Shown: positions 1-6,204, counted from the stretch's first letter. The stretch is 9,077 nucleotides of DNA from Sulfurimonas autotrophica (GCA_015662405.1 DQUE01000197.1:1-9077), one strand, 5' to 3'. The notes: generated by a model not told the origin, from the sequence alone. Numbers and translations: made by a program.

Positions 1-1
1 C

Positions 2-871
2 AAGGAAGTTACACAAACAACAGATTGTGCTGCAAAACTTGCAAATGAATCTCGTGCAAATATTAATAATGTAGTAAATGGTCTCCATAAGCTGAATGAA
101 CAAGTGAGTACAAACCATGCAAATATTGATGAACTTGCTGCACAAGCAAACAGTATTACTTCTATTATAGAACTCATTACAGATATAGCTGAACAAACAA
201 ATTTACTCTCACTCAATGCTGCGATAGAAGCTGCACGTGCAGGTGAGCATGGTCGAGGCTTTGCCGTTGTTGCAGACGAAGTAAGAAAGCTTGCAGAGCG
301 CACACATAAAGCGACAAGTGAGATTTCGATCTCAATAAAATCACTACAACAAGGTATGAGTGAAATTCAAACCAGTTCAGAAGTAATGAAAGCAACAGTT
401 GATACCTCTACAAGTAAAATAGAAGATTTTGAAAAAACGCTCGTAGAACTTAGTGACAACTCTACAAAAATAGTTCATCAGTCCTACTTTATGGAAAACA
501 GTATATTTGTTGTACTTGCAAAAATAGATCATATACTTTACAAATCACGCGCCTACAACTCTTTAATATCACTCAAAAAAGTCTTAAAAACAGTCTCTTC
601 TCATGAATGTAACTTAGGACAATGGTATGACCATGAAGGAAAAGAACGATTTAGTCATACACCAGCTTATACTAAAATAGCACAACCGCATAATATTGTT
701 CATACAAATGCAAACAAAAACCTTGCATACTTAGATGATGCAAAAGATGTCCAAGAAGTAGTACTGAAAAATTCTCAAGATATCATTCACAATTTTGAAG
801 AGATGGAAAATGCCTCAGAAGAGCTCTTTTCACTCCTTGACACAATACTTACACAAGTGAGAAAAGAGTAA
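2..871 (+). CDS. Methyl-accepting chemotaxis protein, C-terminal part, with CZB zinc-binding domain (5'-truncated by window)
   Basis: The frame is open from base 2, so the gene begins outside the window; the GTG at 104 is internal. The visible 289 residues hold the chemoreceptor signalling hairpin, with its hallmark tip [19 protein letters not shown] at about 191-247 and the [17 protein letters not shown] stretch after it. This tip binds CheA and CheW. A long helix leads to a C-terminal CZB domain (roughly 500-868). Its 3His/1Cys zinc ligands are all present: His (codon 530-532), Cys in the ECNLGQWY motif (608-610), and a final His pair four residues apart (689-691 and 701-703). No membrane segment is visible, but the N-terminus is missing, so the receptor could be cytosolic like Helicobacter TlpD or membrane-anchored. 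In known proteins, CZB domains respond to zinc or to oxidants such as HOCl through the Cys ligand. The signal for this receptor is inferred, not shown. Confidence 0.93.
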   Translation, partial: KEVTQTTDCAAKLANESRANINNVVNGLHKLNEQVSTNHANIDELAAQANSITSIIELITDIAEQTNLLSLNAAIEAARAGEHGRGFAVVADEVRKLAERTHKATSEISISIKSLQQGMSEIQTSSEVMKATVDTSTSKIEDFEKTLVELSDNSTKIVHQSYFMENSIFVVLAKIDHILYKSRAYNSLISLKKVLKTVSSHECNLGQWYDHEGKERFSHTPAYTKIAQPHNIVHTNANKNLAYLDDAKDVQEVVLKNSQDIIHNFEEMENASEELFSLLDTILTQVRKE

Positions 872-876
872 AGCTT

Positions 877-1245
877 TTATTCCCACTCCTCATATTTGGA
901 CTGGGAATGTTTATCTTTTTTATAGCGTTTGGCATTTTTACTCTTTTCTAATTGATTTATATTGTAAAGCAGTTCCTCTTTAATATCATGAATATCTTCA
1001 TCCGAGTTTTTATACATTATCATTTTTTTTACAAGTTGCTGTAAATCCTGCAACTCTCCCTTATAAATCGGAGCCTCTTCTACTCTGTTGAGCAACTTTA
1101 ATGCATTATCAATCTTTTTATCATATTTTTCTTTATCAAGATTTTCACTGTTTGATAAATATGATAGAATACTTTTCTTAAACCTCTCTAATGCTCTGAT
1201 ATATCGAAGCCTGTTCGCATTGTCAATCGCTTTTTTAGATGCCAT
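877..1245 (-). CDS. Hypothetical lysine-rich, helical protein (122 aa)
   Basis: I do not recognise this family. The protein is highly charged, with many Lys and Glu residues, has no signal peptide or membrane segment, and looks almost entirely helical; about residues 30-100 could form a coiled coil or helical bundle. It is probably a soluble cytoplasmic protein. The ATG at 1245 is preceded by a modest AGGG Shine-Dalgarno and by a TATAAT box (1275-1280 on the minus strand) within a palindrome shared with the divergent rhodanese gene. Its stop lies 5 bp from the stop of the convergent chemoreceptor gene. The continuous frame and the good promoter position support a real gene. No function can be assigned. 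Confidence 0.7.
   Translation of the reverse strand: MASKKAIDNANRLRYIRALERFKKSILSYLSNSENLDKEKYDKKIDNALKLLNRVEEAPIYKGELQDLQQLVKKMIMYKNSDEDIHDIKEELLYNINQLEKSKNAKRYKKDKHSQSKYEEWE
879..920 (+). terminator. Likely terminator of the chemoreceptor gene
   Basis: An 11-bp inverted repeat with one mismatch pairs 879-889 (ATTCCCACTCC) with 898-908 (GGACTGGGAAT) around an 8-base loop. It is followed by a T-rich run (909-921). It starts 8 bases after the receptor stop codon and lies inside the last codons of the opposing gene, so the 3' ends of the two transcripts would overlap. The orientation is chosen because the T tract lies on the plus side. Confidence 0.5.
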
Positions 1246-1266
1246 TATAACCCTATTGTTTATTTA

Positions 1267-1284
1267 TGAGTATAATTATACTCA
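1267..1284. promoter_or_regulatory. Perfect 18-bp palindrome carrying -10 boxes for both divergent genes
   Basis: TGAGTATAATTATACTCA is its own reverse complement. It contains TATAAT on the plus strand at 1271-1276, facing the rhodanese gene, and TATAAT on the minus strand at 1280-1275, facing the hypothetical gene. The two hexamers overlap by two bases. Predicted start sites leave leaders of about 40 nt (rhodanese) and about 23 nt (hypothetical). No good -35 is seen on either side, which is usual for sigma-70 promoters in Campylobacterota. The same symmetry would also suit a dimeric regulator. Confidence 0.6.
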
Positions 1285-1322
1285 AGATTTTTAAGAAGTC
1301 GAATACTATTTGGAGAAATATA

Positions 1323-1721
1323 ATGAAAAAAATAATTTTATTACTTATAACTTTTACCCTCTCTGTGCTTGCAGAGGTAAAAAATGAATACCTTTCAAAA
1401 GAGCTATTGCAACAAAATATTCCAATAGTTGATATTAGAACTCCCGGTGAATGGAGACAAACTGGGCTTTTACAAGGTGCTATTCCTATTATGTTTTGGG
1501 ACGAAAAAGGAAACTATGATACACGAAAATTTTTACAAGAGTTAAATGAAAAAGTTGATACTTCCAAAGCTTTTGCTCTCATTTGCCATACAGGTAACAG
1601 AACTTCTATAGTTGCGCCATGGCTTGCAAAGGAGTTTGGATATAAAGTTATTAATTTAAAAGGTGGCATGGAGTATGCTACAAAAGGGTTACATGTAAAG
1701 ACCATCCCCTATAAAAAATGA
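1323..1721 (+). CDS. Exported single-domain rhodanese-like sulfurtransferase
   Basis: The 132-residue product has a signal peptide (MKK, then a hydrophobic stretch to residue 17) with a likely cleavage after SVLA, placing the mature protein in the periplasm. The rest is one rhodanese domain. It includes the VDIRTPGEW motif (residues 36-44), the active-site loop CHTGNRT (88-94) with catalytic Cys88, and the late GGMEYATKGL segment, in which the usual Trp is replaced. Such domains carry sulfane sulfur as a persulfide on Cys. In a sulfur-oxidising relative this could serve periplasmic sulfur relay or thiol chemistry, but the substrate is unknown. The ATG at 1323 is chosen because GGAGA (1312-1316) lies 6 bases upstream and the signal peptide starts there; an upstream ATG at 1266 falls within the promoter palindrome. 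DUF445 follows 72 bp downstream. Confidence 0.88.
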   Translation: MKKIILLLITFTLSVLAEVKNEYLSKELLQQNIPIVDIRTPGEWRQTGLLQGAIPIMFWDEKGNYDTRKFLQELNEKVDTSKAFALICHTGNRTSIVAPWLAKEFGYKVINLKGGMEYATKGLHVKTIPYKK

Positions 1722-1723
1722 AC

Positions 1724-1741
1724 AAACTAAAAGTTTTTTTT
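1724..1741 (+). terminator. Possible weak terminator after the rhodanese gene
   Basis: A short AAACT (1724-1728) / AGTTT (1732-1736) hairpin with a 3-base loop runs directly into a T tract to 1741. The stem is short and AT-rich, so it may be leaky, allowing some read-through into the DUF445 gene. Confidence 0.3.
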
Positions 1742-1793
1742 CGATTTATTTTCTTTTTAACCCTACGCATTATTTTTACATAGGAGGAAAAAT

Positions 1794-2501
1794 ATGGAAT
1801 TAAATAAAACTTATATAACAAACTTCATTGCAGTAATTTTTATACTTATCTCATTTTTTGTACCTGCATATAAAGATCTCTTTTTATATACAGGACTTTT
1901 TGCTCTTTCGGGTGCATTAACAAATCAATTAGCTATACATATGCTTTTTGAAAAAGTACCATTTTTATATGGTTCAGGAGTTATTACACAAAGATTTGAA
2001 GCATTTAAACATGCTATTAAAAATCTTATAATGCATGAGTTTTTCACTCCAGAACAGCTCAACAAATTTTTTGCCAATGAAGAGAAAAAAATAGACCTTG
2101 AACCTATAATTCAAAAAACAGATTTCACACCTGCTTTTGATTCCTTGAGTAAAACAGTCATGGAGTCCTCTTTTGGTGGTATGTTAGAGATGTTTGGAGG
2201 GGAGAGTGCTTTGGCAACTCTCAAAGAACCATTTACAACAAAATTAAAATCAGCAGTAATCAAAATAGTCAACTCAACAGCTTTCAACAACACATTAGAA
2301 CAACATCTGCAAAATTCCTCACTCAGTGATGATATGATACAATCTATAGAAAAAGTCGTAGATGCAAGACTCAATGAACTGACTCCGCAAATGGTGAAAA
2401 AGATTATACAACAAATGATACATGAACATCTACAATGGCTTGTCGTCTGGGGTGGAGTCTTTGGTGGACTTATAGGTTTTATCTCTTCATTCTTAATATA
2501 G
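1794..2501 (+). CDS. DUF445 family membrane protein
   Basis: The 235-residue protein matches the DUF445 (YheB-like) pattern from memory. It has an N-terminal pair of membrane segments (about residues 9-25 and 29-50), the second holding GALTNQLAIHMLFEK (40-54). This is followed by GSGVITQRFEAFK (60-72), a helical soluble middle part, and a C-terminal membrane segment rich in Gly and Phe (about 215-235). It is likely an inner-membrane protein; its molecular role is not established. The start is clear: a full AGGAGG Shine-Dalgarno at 1782-1787 lies 6 bases before the ATG, the strongest in the window. It is shorter than many DUF445 proteins, which often carry a longer middle region. It could share a transcript with the rhodanese upstream, but nothing in the sequence ties their functions together. 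Confidence 0.85.
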   Translation: MELNKTYITNFIAVIFILISFFVPAYKDLFLYTGLFALSGALTNQLAIHMLFEKVPFLYGSGVITQRFEAFKHAIKNLIMHEFFTPEQLNKFFANEEKKIDLEPIIQKTDFTPAFDSLSKTVMESSFGGMLEMFGGESALATLKEPFTTKLKSAVIKIVNSTAFNNTLEQHLQNSSLSDDMIQSIEKVVDARLNELTPQMVKKIIQQMIHEHLQWLVVWGGVFGGLIGFISSFLI

Positions 2502-2535
2502 CCCTTATTTAAGGGATTTAAGTTTTTTATTTTTT
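2502..2535 (+). terminator. Likely terminator after the DUF445 gene
   Basis: CCCTT (2502-2506) and AAGGG (2511-2515) form a 5-bp stem with a 4-base loop immediately after the TAG stop. Seven bases later there are two T runs (2523-2528 and 2530-2535). A second, AT-only inverted repeat, ATTTAA (2516-2521) / TTAAAT (2534-2539), lies within the same stretch. The stem and the T run do not abut, so efficiency is uncertain. Confidence 0.5.
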
Positions 2536-2578
2536 AAATTTTACTACATTTTTTTACTACAAATGGTGATAGAGTTTG

Positions 2579-2800
2579 CTAAAATTTGAAAAAATATGCA
2601 AATCTCGATAAGTGCCTAACAAAAATAAATGACATAAAAAGTAGGACTGAAAATTGCCATATAAAAGGTATGAAATAACCAAACAATTGAAGCACTACAA
2701 ACAATACTAAAGAGAGAGATAAGAGTAGAGCAAGAGCACAAGCAATTTTATTAAATTCACAAAGAAGATCATCCTCAAGTAAAAGTATTTTATTCGACAC
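2579..2800 (-). CDS. Small two-helix membrane protein, translationally coupled to pyrC
   Basis: This 73-residue product is unrecognised. It has two strongly hydrophobic segments (about residues 18-40 and 43-61), a Lys at 18, and a basic tail (R62, H63, R66). That predicts a membrane hairpin with both ends in the cytoplasm. The start is a GTG at 2800 lying inside pyrC, overlapping its last codons by 11 bases in another frame, so translation is likely coupled to ribosomes finishing pyrC. No other good start gives both helices. The frame runs well past the end of pyrC into otherwise unexplained sequence, which argues for a real gene, but its size and non-ATG start leave doubt. There is no evidence for a role in pyrimidine synthesis. 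Confidence 0.55.
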   Translation of the reverse strand: MSNKILLLEDDLLCEFNKIACALALLLSLSLVLFVVLQLFGYFIPFIWQFSVLLFMSFIFVRHLSRFAYFFKF

Positions 2801-3797
2801 TCTCTATGGCCCATCCAATCTCTTCACCAGCAAACATAGGTACAACACCCGAATAGTTCTTGGGCACTAAAAATGGTCGTTTTTCTAAGACAACTTCTTT
2901 AAATTCAGGGCAAATTCCATAAATATTCTGTGCATTGTCACTCACAAAGGCCTGTAGGTTTTCAAGCTTGTCAAACTGATCAAAAATTTCTGCAAGCAGT
3001 TGCAAAGAGATCGGTGCGGTAAAAATACCTGCTGCACAACCACAAGACTCTTTTTTATGCTGTGGATGTGGTGCAGAATCAGAACCAAACATCACTTTTG
3101 GATGTGCTTCAAGCGCTACACTCAAAAGTGCATCCAAATCTTCAGGGCGTTTTGCAATCGGCTTACAAAACAGATGTGGCCGCATCAATCCACCTACAAC
3201 ATCATCAAGCGTTAAAAGCAAATGATGTACGGTAATCGTCGCATAGAGGTTTGGATATCTATCTAACATTGCAACCGCTTCTTTAGTTGTAATATGTTCC
3301 ATTATAATCTTTAAATCAGGAAAGTTTTGTGCCAAAAGTTCATAAATACTCATAAACTCCGCTTCTCTATCCATCACAAAACCATCCGTTTCACCATGGA
3401 CACACAGAGGAATTCCTAATCTGCTCATCGCCTCAAGTGTAGGACGCATCTCTTCTACATCAAAAGAGCTTACACCATCTTCAGAGTTAGTGGTTATTCC
3501 GGCAGGATAGAGCTTAATGGCTGTTATTTCATCTACTACACTCTCTAAAAATGCTTTGTCATAGTTTTTATAAAAGAGTGTCATATAGGGTTCAAAATAG
3601 TCATTAGGAACAGCTGCCATAATACGCTGTCTATATGCGATAACATCCTCTTTGCTCTCTACTGGAGGAACAAGGTTTGGCATTACAATAGCTCCACTGT
3701 AAGTATATGCAGTCAGTGGAGCAACATTTTCAAGCATAACACCATCACGAAGGTGCAGGTGCATGTCTAGGGGCATTAAAAGTGTATGGGTTTTCAT
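2790..3797 (-). CDS. pyrC: Dihydroorotase, class II (PyrC)
   Basis: PyrC catalyses the reversible cyclisation of N-carbamoyl-L-aspartate to dihydroorotate, the third step of de novo pyrimidine synthesis, in the cytoplasm. The 335-residue length fits the E. coli type (class II). Metal and substrate residues are all visible: H13 and H15 with R17 in HLHLRDG, the carboxylated lysine K95 in AIKLYPAG, H134 in CVHGE, H168 in EHIT, and the catalytic D240 in GSDSAPH. The ATG at 3797 has an AAGGA site (3805-3809) 7 bases upstream and a TATAAT box further up, so it can be transcribed separately from the phosphohexomutase gene 107 bp upstream. The downstream small membrane gene overlaps its 3' end. I see no frameshift or missing catalytic residue. 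Confidence 0.96.
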   Translation of the reverse strand: MKTHTLLMPLDMHLHLRDGVMLENVAPLTAYTYSGAIVMPNLVPPVESKEDVIAYRQRIMAAVPNDYFEPYMTLFYKNYDKAFLESVVDEITAIKLYPAGITTNSEDGVSSFDVEEMRPTLEAMSRLGIPLCVHGETDGFVMDREAEFMSIYELLAQNFPDLKIIMEHITTKEAVAMLDRYPNLYATITVHHLLLTLDDVVGGLMRPHLFCKPIAKRPEDLDALLSVALEAHPKVMFGSDSAPHPQHKKESCGCAAGIFTAPISLQLLAEIFDQFDKLENLQAFVSDNAQNIYGICPEFKEVVLEKRPFLVPKNYSGVVPMFAGEEIGWAIESVE

Positions 3798-3826
3798 CGA
3801 AATTTCCTTAATATAATCAATAAGAT

Positions 3827-3832
3827 ATTATA
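3827..3832 (-). promoter_or_regulatory. Probable -10 box of pyrC
   Basis: TATAAT on the minus strand, about 30 bases before the pyrC ATG, gives a predicted leader of roughly 20-25 nt containing the AAGGA ribosome binding site. No convincing -35 is seen. A short inverted repeat, CAACA (3841-3845) / TGTTG (3852-3856), sits just upstream where a repressor or activator could act. Confidence 0.5.
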
Positions 3833-3904
3833 ACATAACACAACAATATGATGTTGCATAATAGACCATTGATTGAACTCTATCGCATTGCATTTAACTT
3901 ATAC

Positions 3905-5263
3905 TTATATATTTTCTTTTGCTTTACAAATCAAATCATTAATGGCTTTTTCATAACGCAGTGCTTCTTCTTTTTCTGTAGATTCAAATCGTGTCACCAA
4001 AACCGGTGTCGTATTGCTTGCTCGAACAAGTCCCCAACCCTTTTCAAAGTTGATGCGAACACCATCCACATCTATTATATCTTTTATATTCGGAAAATCA
4101 GCAGGTGGGTTTTTGAGTAGTTCTTTTACTTTATCTATGATTGCGAACTTCTCCTCTTCTGTCGTTTCTACTTTAATCTCTTCTGTTGCGTACACTTTTG
4201 GCAGTTTTGCAAGTTCTGCATCCAAATCTATCCCATCTTTTATGAGCTCTAACACTCTTAGTGTTGCATAGATTGCATCATCATAACCAAAATAGCGATG
4301 CTGAAAAAAGATATGTCCACTCACTTCACAGGCCAAATCCGCATGAATCTCTTTCATCTTTACTTTTAAGTTTGAATGCCCTGTTTTATACGTTACAGCC
4401 TTTGCCCCACGACGCTCAAGTTCATCATACATCACCTGTGAGCATTTTACTTCACCAACAACCGTGGGCTTATCCATTTTCATAGCGAACAAAATCGCCA
4501 TCATATCGCCTTTGATATTATTGTTATGCGTAAGCACTGCTATGCGATCTGCATCACCATCATAAGCAAAAGCTATGTCACCCTCTTTTTCAAGTAACGC
4601 TTTTACATCATGTAAATTCTCTTCTACAGATGGATCTGGATGATGATTTGGAAATGTTCCATCAGGCGTTATATAGAGCCCCTTTACATGGAGATCTAAT
4701 CTTTTAAATATTTCAGGAAGCACAACGCCTCCCACACCATTTCCGCAATCATAAACTATTTTTGTTTGCATCCCCTTAAGATGCTTAAATTCATTGACTA
4801 AAAAATCGATATATCTCTCTTTTGCCTTAATTTGCACTACATCTCTTTTTACTTTTGCAGGCATCTGCATCGCATCACACTCACGCCCGAGTGCATAGAT
4901 ATCTTCTCCAAAAAATGGTGCTTTATCAACTGTAATTTTAAAACCATTATATTCACTTGGATTATGTGAGCCTGTTATCATAACAGAAGCAGAAGGTATA
5001 ATACCATCCCACTCTTGATAGTTACTAAAGTAGTTTACAGGAGTAGGTACAAGTCCCATGTCAAGTACTTTTTTTCCACCAGCATTGAGCCCTGCAACAA
5101 GATACTCAAAAAGAATCGGCGAATGACTTCTTGCATCGTAGCCTACTGCAACATATTCACCCTCTATTTTCGAAGAAAGAGCAAAGCCTATTTTCGTTAC
5201 ACTCTCCTCATGTAACTCTTCTTCGTATATTCCCCGTATGTCATACTCTCTATAAATGCTCAA
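3905..5263 (-). CDS. Phosphomannomutase/phosphoglucomutase (AlgC/ManB-type alpha-D-phosphohexomutase)
   Basis: The enzyme interconverts the 1- and 6-phosphates of mannose or glucose through a phosphoserine and a bisphosphate intermediate. It supplies sugar nucleotides for LPS, capsule or protein glycosylation. All four family loops are present in the 452 residues: phosphoserine loop TGSHNP (97-102, Ser99), Mg-binding DGDADR (235-240), sugar-binding CEVSGH (312-317), and phosphate-binding RASNTTP (414-420). The N-terminal YREYDIRG is the usual family start. It begins at TTG (5263-5261), supported by GAAGG 8 bases upstream (5272-5276) and by the absence of a nearby in-frame ATG before the conserved motif. 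The EVSGH loop suggests dual mannose/glucose specificity, an inference from family knowledge. It lies 67 bp downstream of a small unknown gene on the same strand and may share its transcript. Confidence 0.94.
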   Translation of the reverse strand: MSIYREYDIRGIYEEELHEESVTKIGFALSSKIEGEYVAVGYDARSHSPILFEYLVAGLNAGGKKVLDMGLVPTPVNYFSNYQEWDGIIPSASVMITGSHNPSEYNGFKITVDKAPFFGEDIYALGRECDAMQMPAKVKRDVVQIKAKERYIDFLVNEFKHLKGMQTKIVYDCGNGVGGVVLPEIFKRLDLHVKGLYITPDGTFPNHHPDPSVEENLHDVKALLEKEGDIAFAYDGDADRIAVLTHNNNIKGDMMAILFAMKMDKPTVVGEVKCSQVMYDELERRGAKAVTYKTGHSNLKVKMKEIHADLACEVSGHIFFQHRYFGYDDAIYATLRVLELIKDGIDLDAELAKLPKVYATEEIKVETTEEEKFAIIDKVKELLKNPPADFPNIKDIIDVDGVRINFEKGWGLVRASNTTPVLVTRFESTEKEEALRYEKAINDLICKAKENI

Positions 5264-5271
5264 TTGTCAAA

Positions 5272-5276
5272 CCTTC
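5272..5276 (-). promoter_or_regulatory. Ribosome binding site that fixes the TTG start of the phosphohexomutase
   Basis: GAAGG on the minus strand lies 8 bases upstream of the TTG codon at 5263-5261. No ATG or GTG in frame fits the conserved N-terminus, so this site decides the start. Confidence 0.6.
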
Positions 5277-5330
5277 TTTGATAAATTACAAGAATTTTAC
5301 AAAAACATTCATTAAGTTTGGCTTCTTCAT

Positions 5331-5645
5331 TTAAATTTTTAAATCAATTTTTTTATACTCTACCTCTTGAAACATCTCTTGCAATATGCGTTCTGCGTTT
5401 TCTCTTGATAAATCACTTATAGATTTCTTTCCATCATATCCGACACTCTCTAAAAATTTTTGAAAATCTTGAAAATTAGCAATAAGTTTATTTATAGTAT
5501 CATCTACACTATTGGATGACTCATTTACATGTAAGCTTATCTCTTTTACATTTTGTGCTATCTCCTTTTTTATTGCTTTTACATCATCTAAAGAGAGTTT
5601 TTTTGTATAGAGGTTTTTTATTGCACTTTTTGAAGATACATCCAT
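5331..5645 (-). CDS. Hypothetical small helical protein, possibly flagellar/chemotaxis-regulon (104 aa)
   Basis: The protein is charged and helical, with no signal peptide or membrane segment. The middle and end read FQDFQKFLESVGYDGK and then SISDLSRENAERILQ. That 'GY-G-K--SDLS--EA' pattern reminds me of small Campylobacterota proteins annotated as 'hydrogenase-4 component G', but this is memory of a weak resemblance and the usual C-terminus of those proteins is not seen. The ATG at 5645 has an AGGAGA site (5652-5657) 6 bases upstream. Further up, the minus strand carries GCCGATAT, resembling a sigma-28 -10 element, which would place it with late flagellar or chemotaxis genes. Its TAA stop is 67 bp before the phosphohexomutase start. 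The gene looks real; the function is unknown. Confidence 0.72.
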   Translation of the reverse strand: MDVSSKSAIKNLYTKKLSLDDVKAIKKEIAQNVKEISLHVNESSNSVDDTINKLIANFQDFQKFLESVGYDGKKSISDLSRENAERILQEMFQEVEYKKIDLKI

Positions 5646-5679
5646 ATCACTTCTCCTGTTTTTGTCTTTTCTTTGAATG

Positions 5680-5705
5680 ATATCGGCTTTTTTTGTAATA
5701 TTTTA
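5680..5705 (-). promoter_or_regulatory. Candidate sigma-28 (FliA-type) promoter of the 104-aa gene
   Basis: The minus strand has TAAAATAT (5705-5698), a 10-base spacer, then GCCGATAT (5687-5680). The enterobacterial sigma-28 consensus is TAAAGTTT, 11 bases, GCCGATAA. The -10 half differs at one base and the -35 half at two, with the spacer one base short. The distance to the ATG at 5645 gives a leader of about 25-28 nt. The alternative is chance similarity in AT-rich DNA. Confidence 0.4.
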
Positions 5706-5720
5706 AGAAAATGATTACTC

Positions 5721-5740
5721 TACAAAAAGAATTTTTTGTA
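5721..5740. repeat. AT-rich inverted repeat between divergent promoters
   Basis: TACAAAAA (5721-5728) and TTTTTGTA (5733-5740) are perfect inverted 8-mers with a 4-base centre. The element lies between the candidate sigma-28 promoter of the minus-strand gene and the csp promoter, centred about 60 bases before the csp start site. It could be an operator for a dimeric regulator. It is not followed by a T tract, so it is not a simple terminator. Confidence 0.45.
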
Positions 5741-5741
5741 A

Positions 5742-5765
5742 ATTTGCCTATTTATTTGCTTATTT
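5742..5765. repeat. 12-bp tandem repeat over the csp -35 region
   Basis: ATTTGCCTATTT (5742-5753) is followed directly by ATTTGCTTATTT (5754-5765), with one mismatch, and a third partial ATTTG overlaps the end. The period is close to one helical turn and the copies cover the expected -35 position of the csp promoter. Confidence 0.55.
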
Positions 5766-5784
5766 GAAAAAAACCTGTTATAAT
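5756..5784 (+). promoter_or_regulatory. Promoter of the cold-shock gene with extended -10
   Basis: TGTTATAAT (5776-5784) is a perfect extended -10 (TG-N-TATAAT). A poor -35 candidate, TTGCTT (5756-5761), lies 17 bases upstream of the hexamer. Transcription should start near 5791, leaving a leader of about 112 nt before the ATG at 5904, much longer than elsewhere in the window. Confidence 0.7.
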
Positions 5785-5790
5785 GTTGTC

Positions 5791-5903
5791 AAGTGAAAGA
5801 TGAGGCGTGAATTCATCTTTAGTGTGATTTTTGATCTATGTGTTAAAACCTCTCTAAAGACTCTCCCAATTTTTGACGAACTTAATAAAGAAAAGGCTAT
5901 ACA
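5791..5903 (+). promoter_or_regulatory. Long structured 5' leader of the cold-shock mRNA
   Basis: The leader opens with a perfect 8-bp hairpin, AAAGATGA (5796-5803) / TCATCTTT (5813-5820) with a 9-base loop, only about 5 bases from the predicted RNA end. Near the gene, TGACGAACTTA (5874-5884) matches the E. coli cold box TGACGTACAGA at 8 of 11 positions, although it is much closer to the gene than the E. coli element. The AAAGG ribosome binding site (5892-5896) lies 7 bases before the ATG. Long leaders that control mRNA stability and translation at low temperature are known for cspA in E. coli; the same role here is inferred. Confidence 0.5.
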
Positions 5904-6122
5904 ATGGCAGAATTACAAGACGGTAAAGTTAAATGGTTTAACGACGAAAAAGGTTATGGTTTCATAGAACAAGACAATGGTGGAAAAGATGTATTCGTAC
6001 ACTTCCGTCAAGTAAACAACAATGGTGGTGGACGTGTTTCACTTGCTGAAGGTCAAAGAGTAACTTTCGAAGTTGGTGAAGGTCAAAAAGGCCCACAAGC
6101 TGAAAACGTAACTCCACTTTAG
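5904..6122 (+). CDS. Cold-shock protein, CspA family
   Basis: The 72-residue product is a single cold-shock domain, a five-strand OB-fold that binds single-stranded RNA and DNA and melts secondary structure in mRNA. RNP1 is KGYGFI (residues 16-21) and RNP2 is VFVHF (30-34). The early GKVKWFN motif with Trp11 and the [12 protein letters not shown] ending are typical. The insert after RNP2, [16 protein letters not shown], resembles the Campylobacterota form from memory. It is a monocistronic unit with its own extended -10 promoter, a long leader and a strong terminator. The window does not show whether it is cold-induced or constitutive; many Csp paralogues are not cold-inducible. Confidence 0.96.
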   Translation: MAELQDGKVKWFNDEKGYGFIEQDNGGKDVFVHFRQVNNNGGGRVSLAEGQRVTFEVGEGQKGPQAENVTPL

Positions 6123-6140
6123 TAGTTATTTCACACCCTT

Positions 6141-6180
6141 TATACAGGTTTTTACGCCTGTATAATTTTCTATTTTTTTA
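6141..6180 (+). terminator. Strong rho-independent terminator of the csp gene
   Basis: TATACAGG (6141-6148) pairs perfectly with CCTGTATA (6157-6164) around an 8-base loop. It is followed at once by a T-rich tract to 6179. It starts 18 bases after the stop codon. Confidence 0.88.
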
Positions 6181-6204
6181 AAACTTCCAAACACTCATTT
6201 ACAA

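Noticed and set aside
1266..1322. A 19-residue N-terminal extension of the rhodanese.
   Set aside because: It overlaps the promoter palindrome, lacks a ribosome binding site and would bury the signal peptide.
4014..4485. Plus-strand open frames of 74-85 codons inside the phosphohexomutase gene.
   Set aside because: They lie opposite a fully conserved enzyme sequence and have no recognisable product or start signal. They are antisense shadows.
5286..5330. A 14-codon frame on the minus strand (MKKPNLMNVFVKFL) starting directly after the stop of the 104-aa gene and ending before the phosphohexomutase ribosome binding site.
   Set aside because: It has no clear ribosome binding site of its own and is short enough to arise by chance. 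Kept only as a possible leader peptide.
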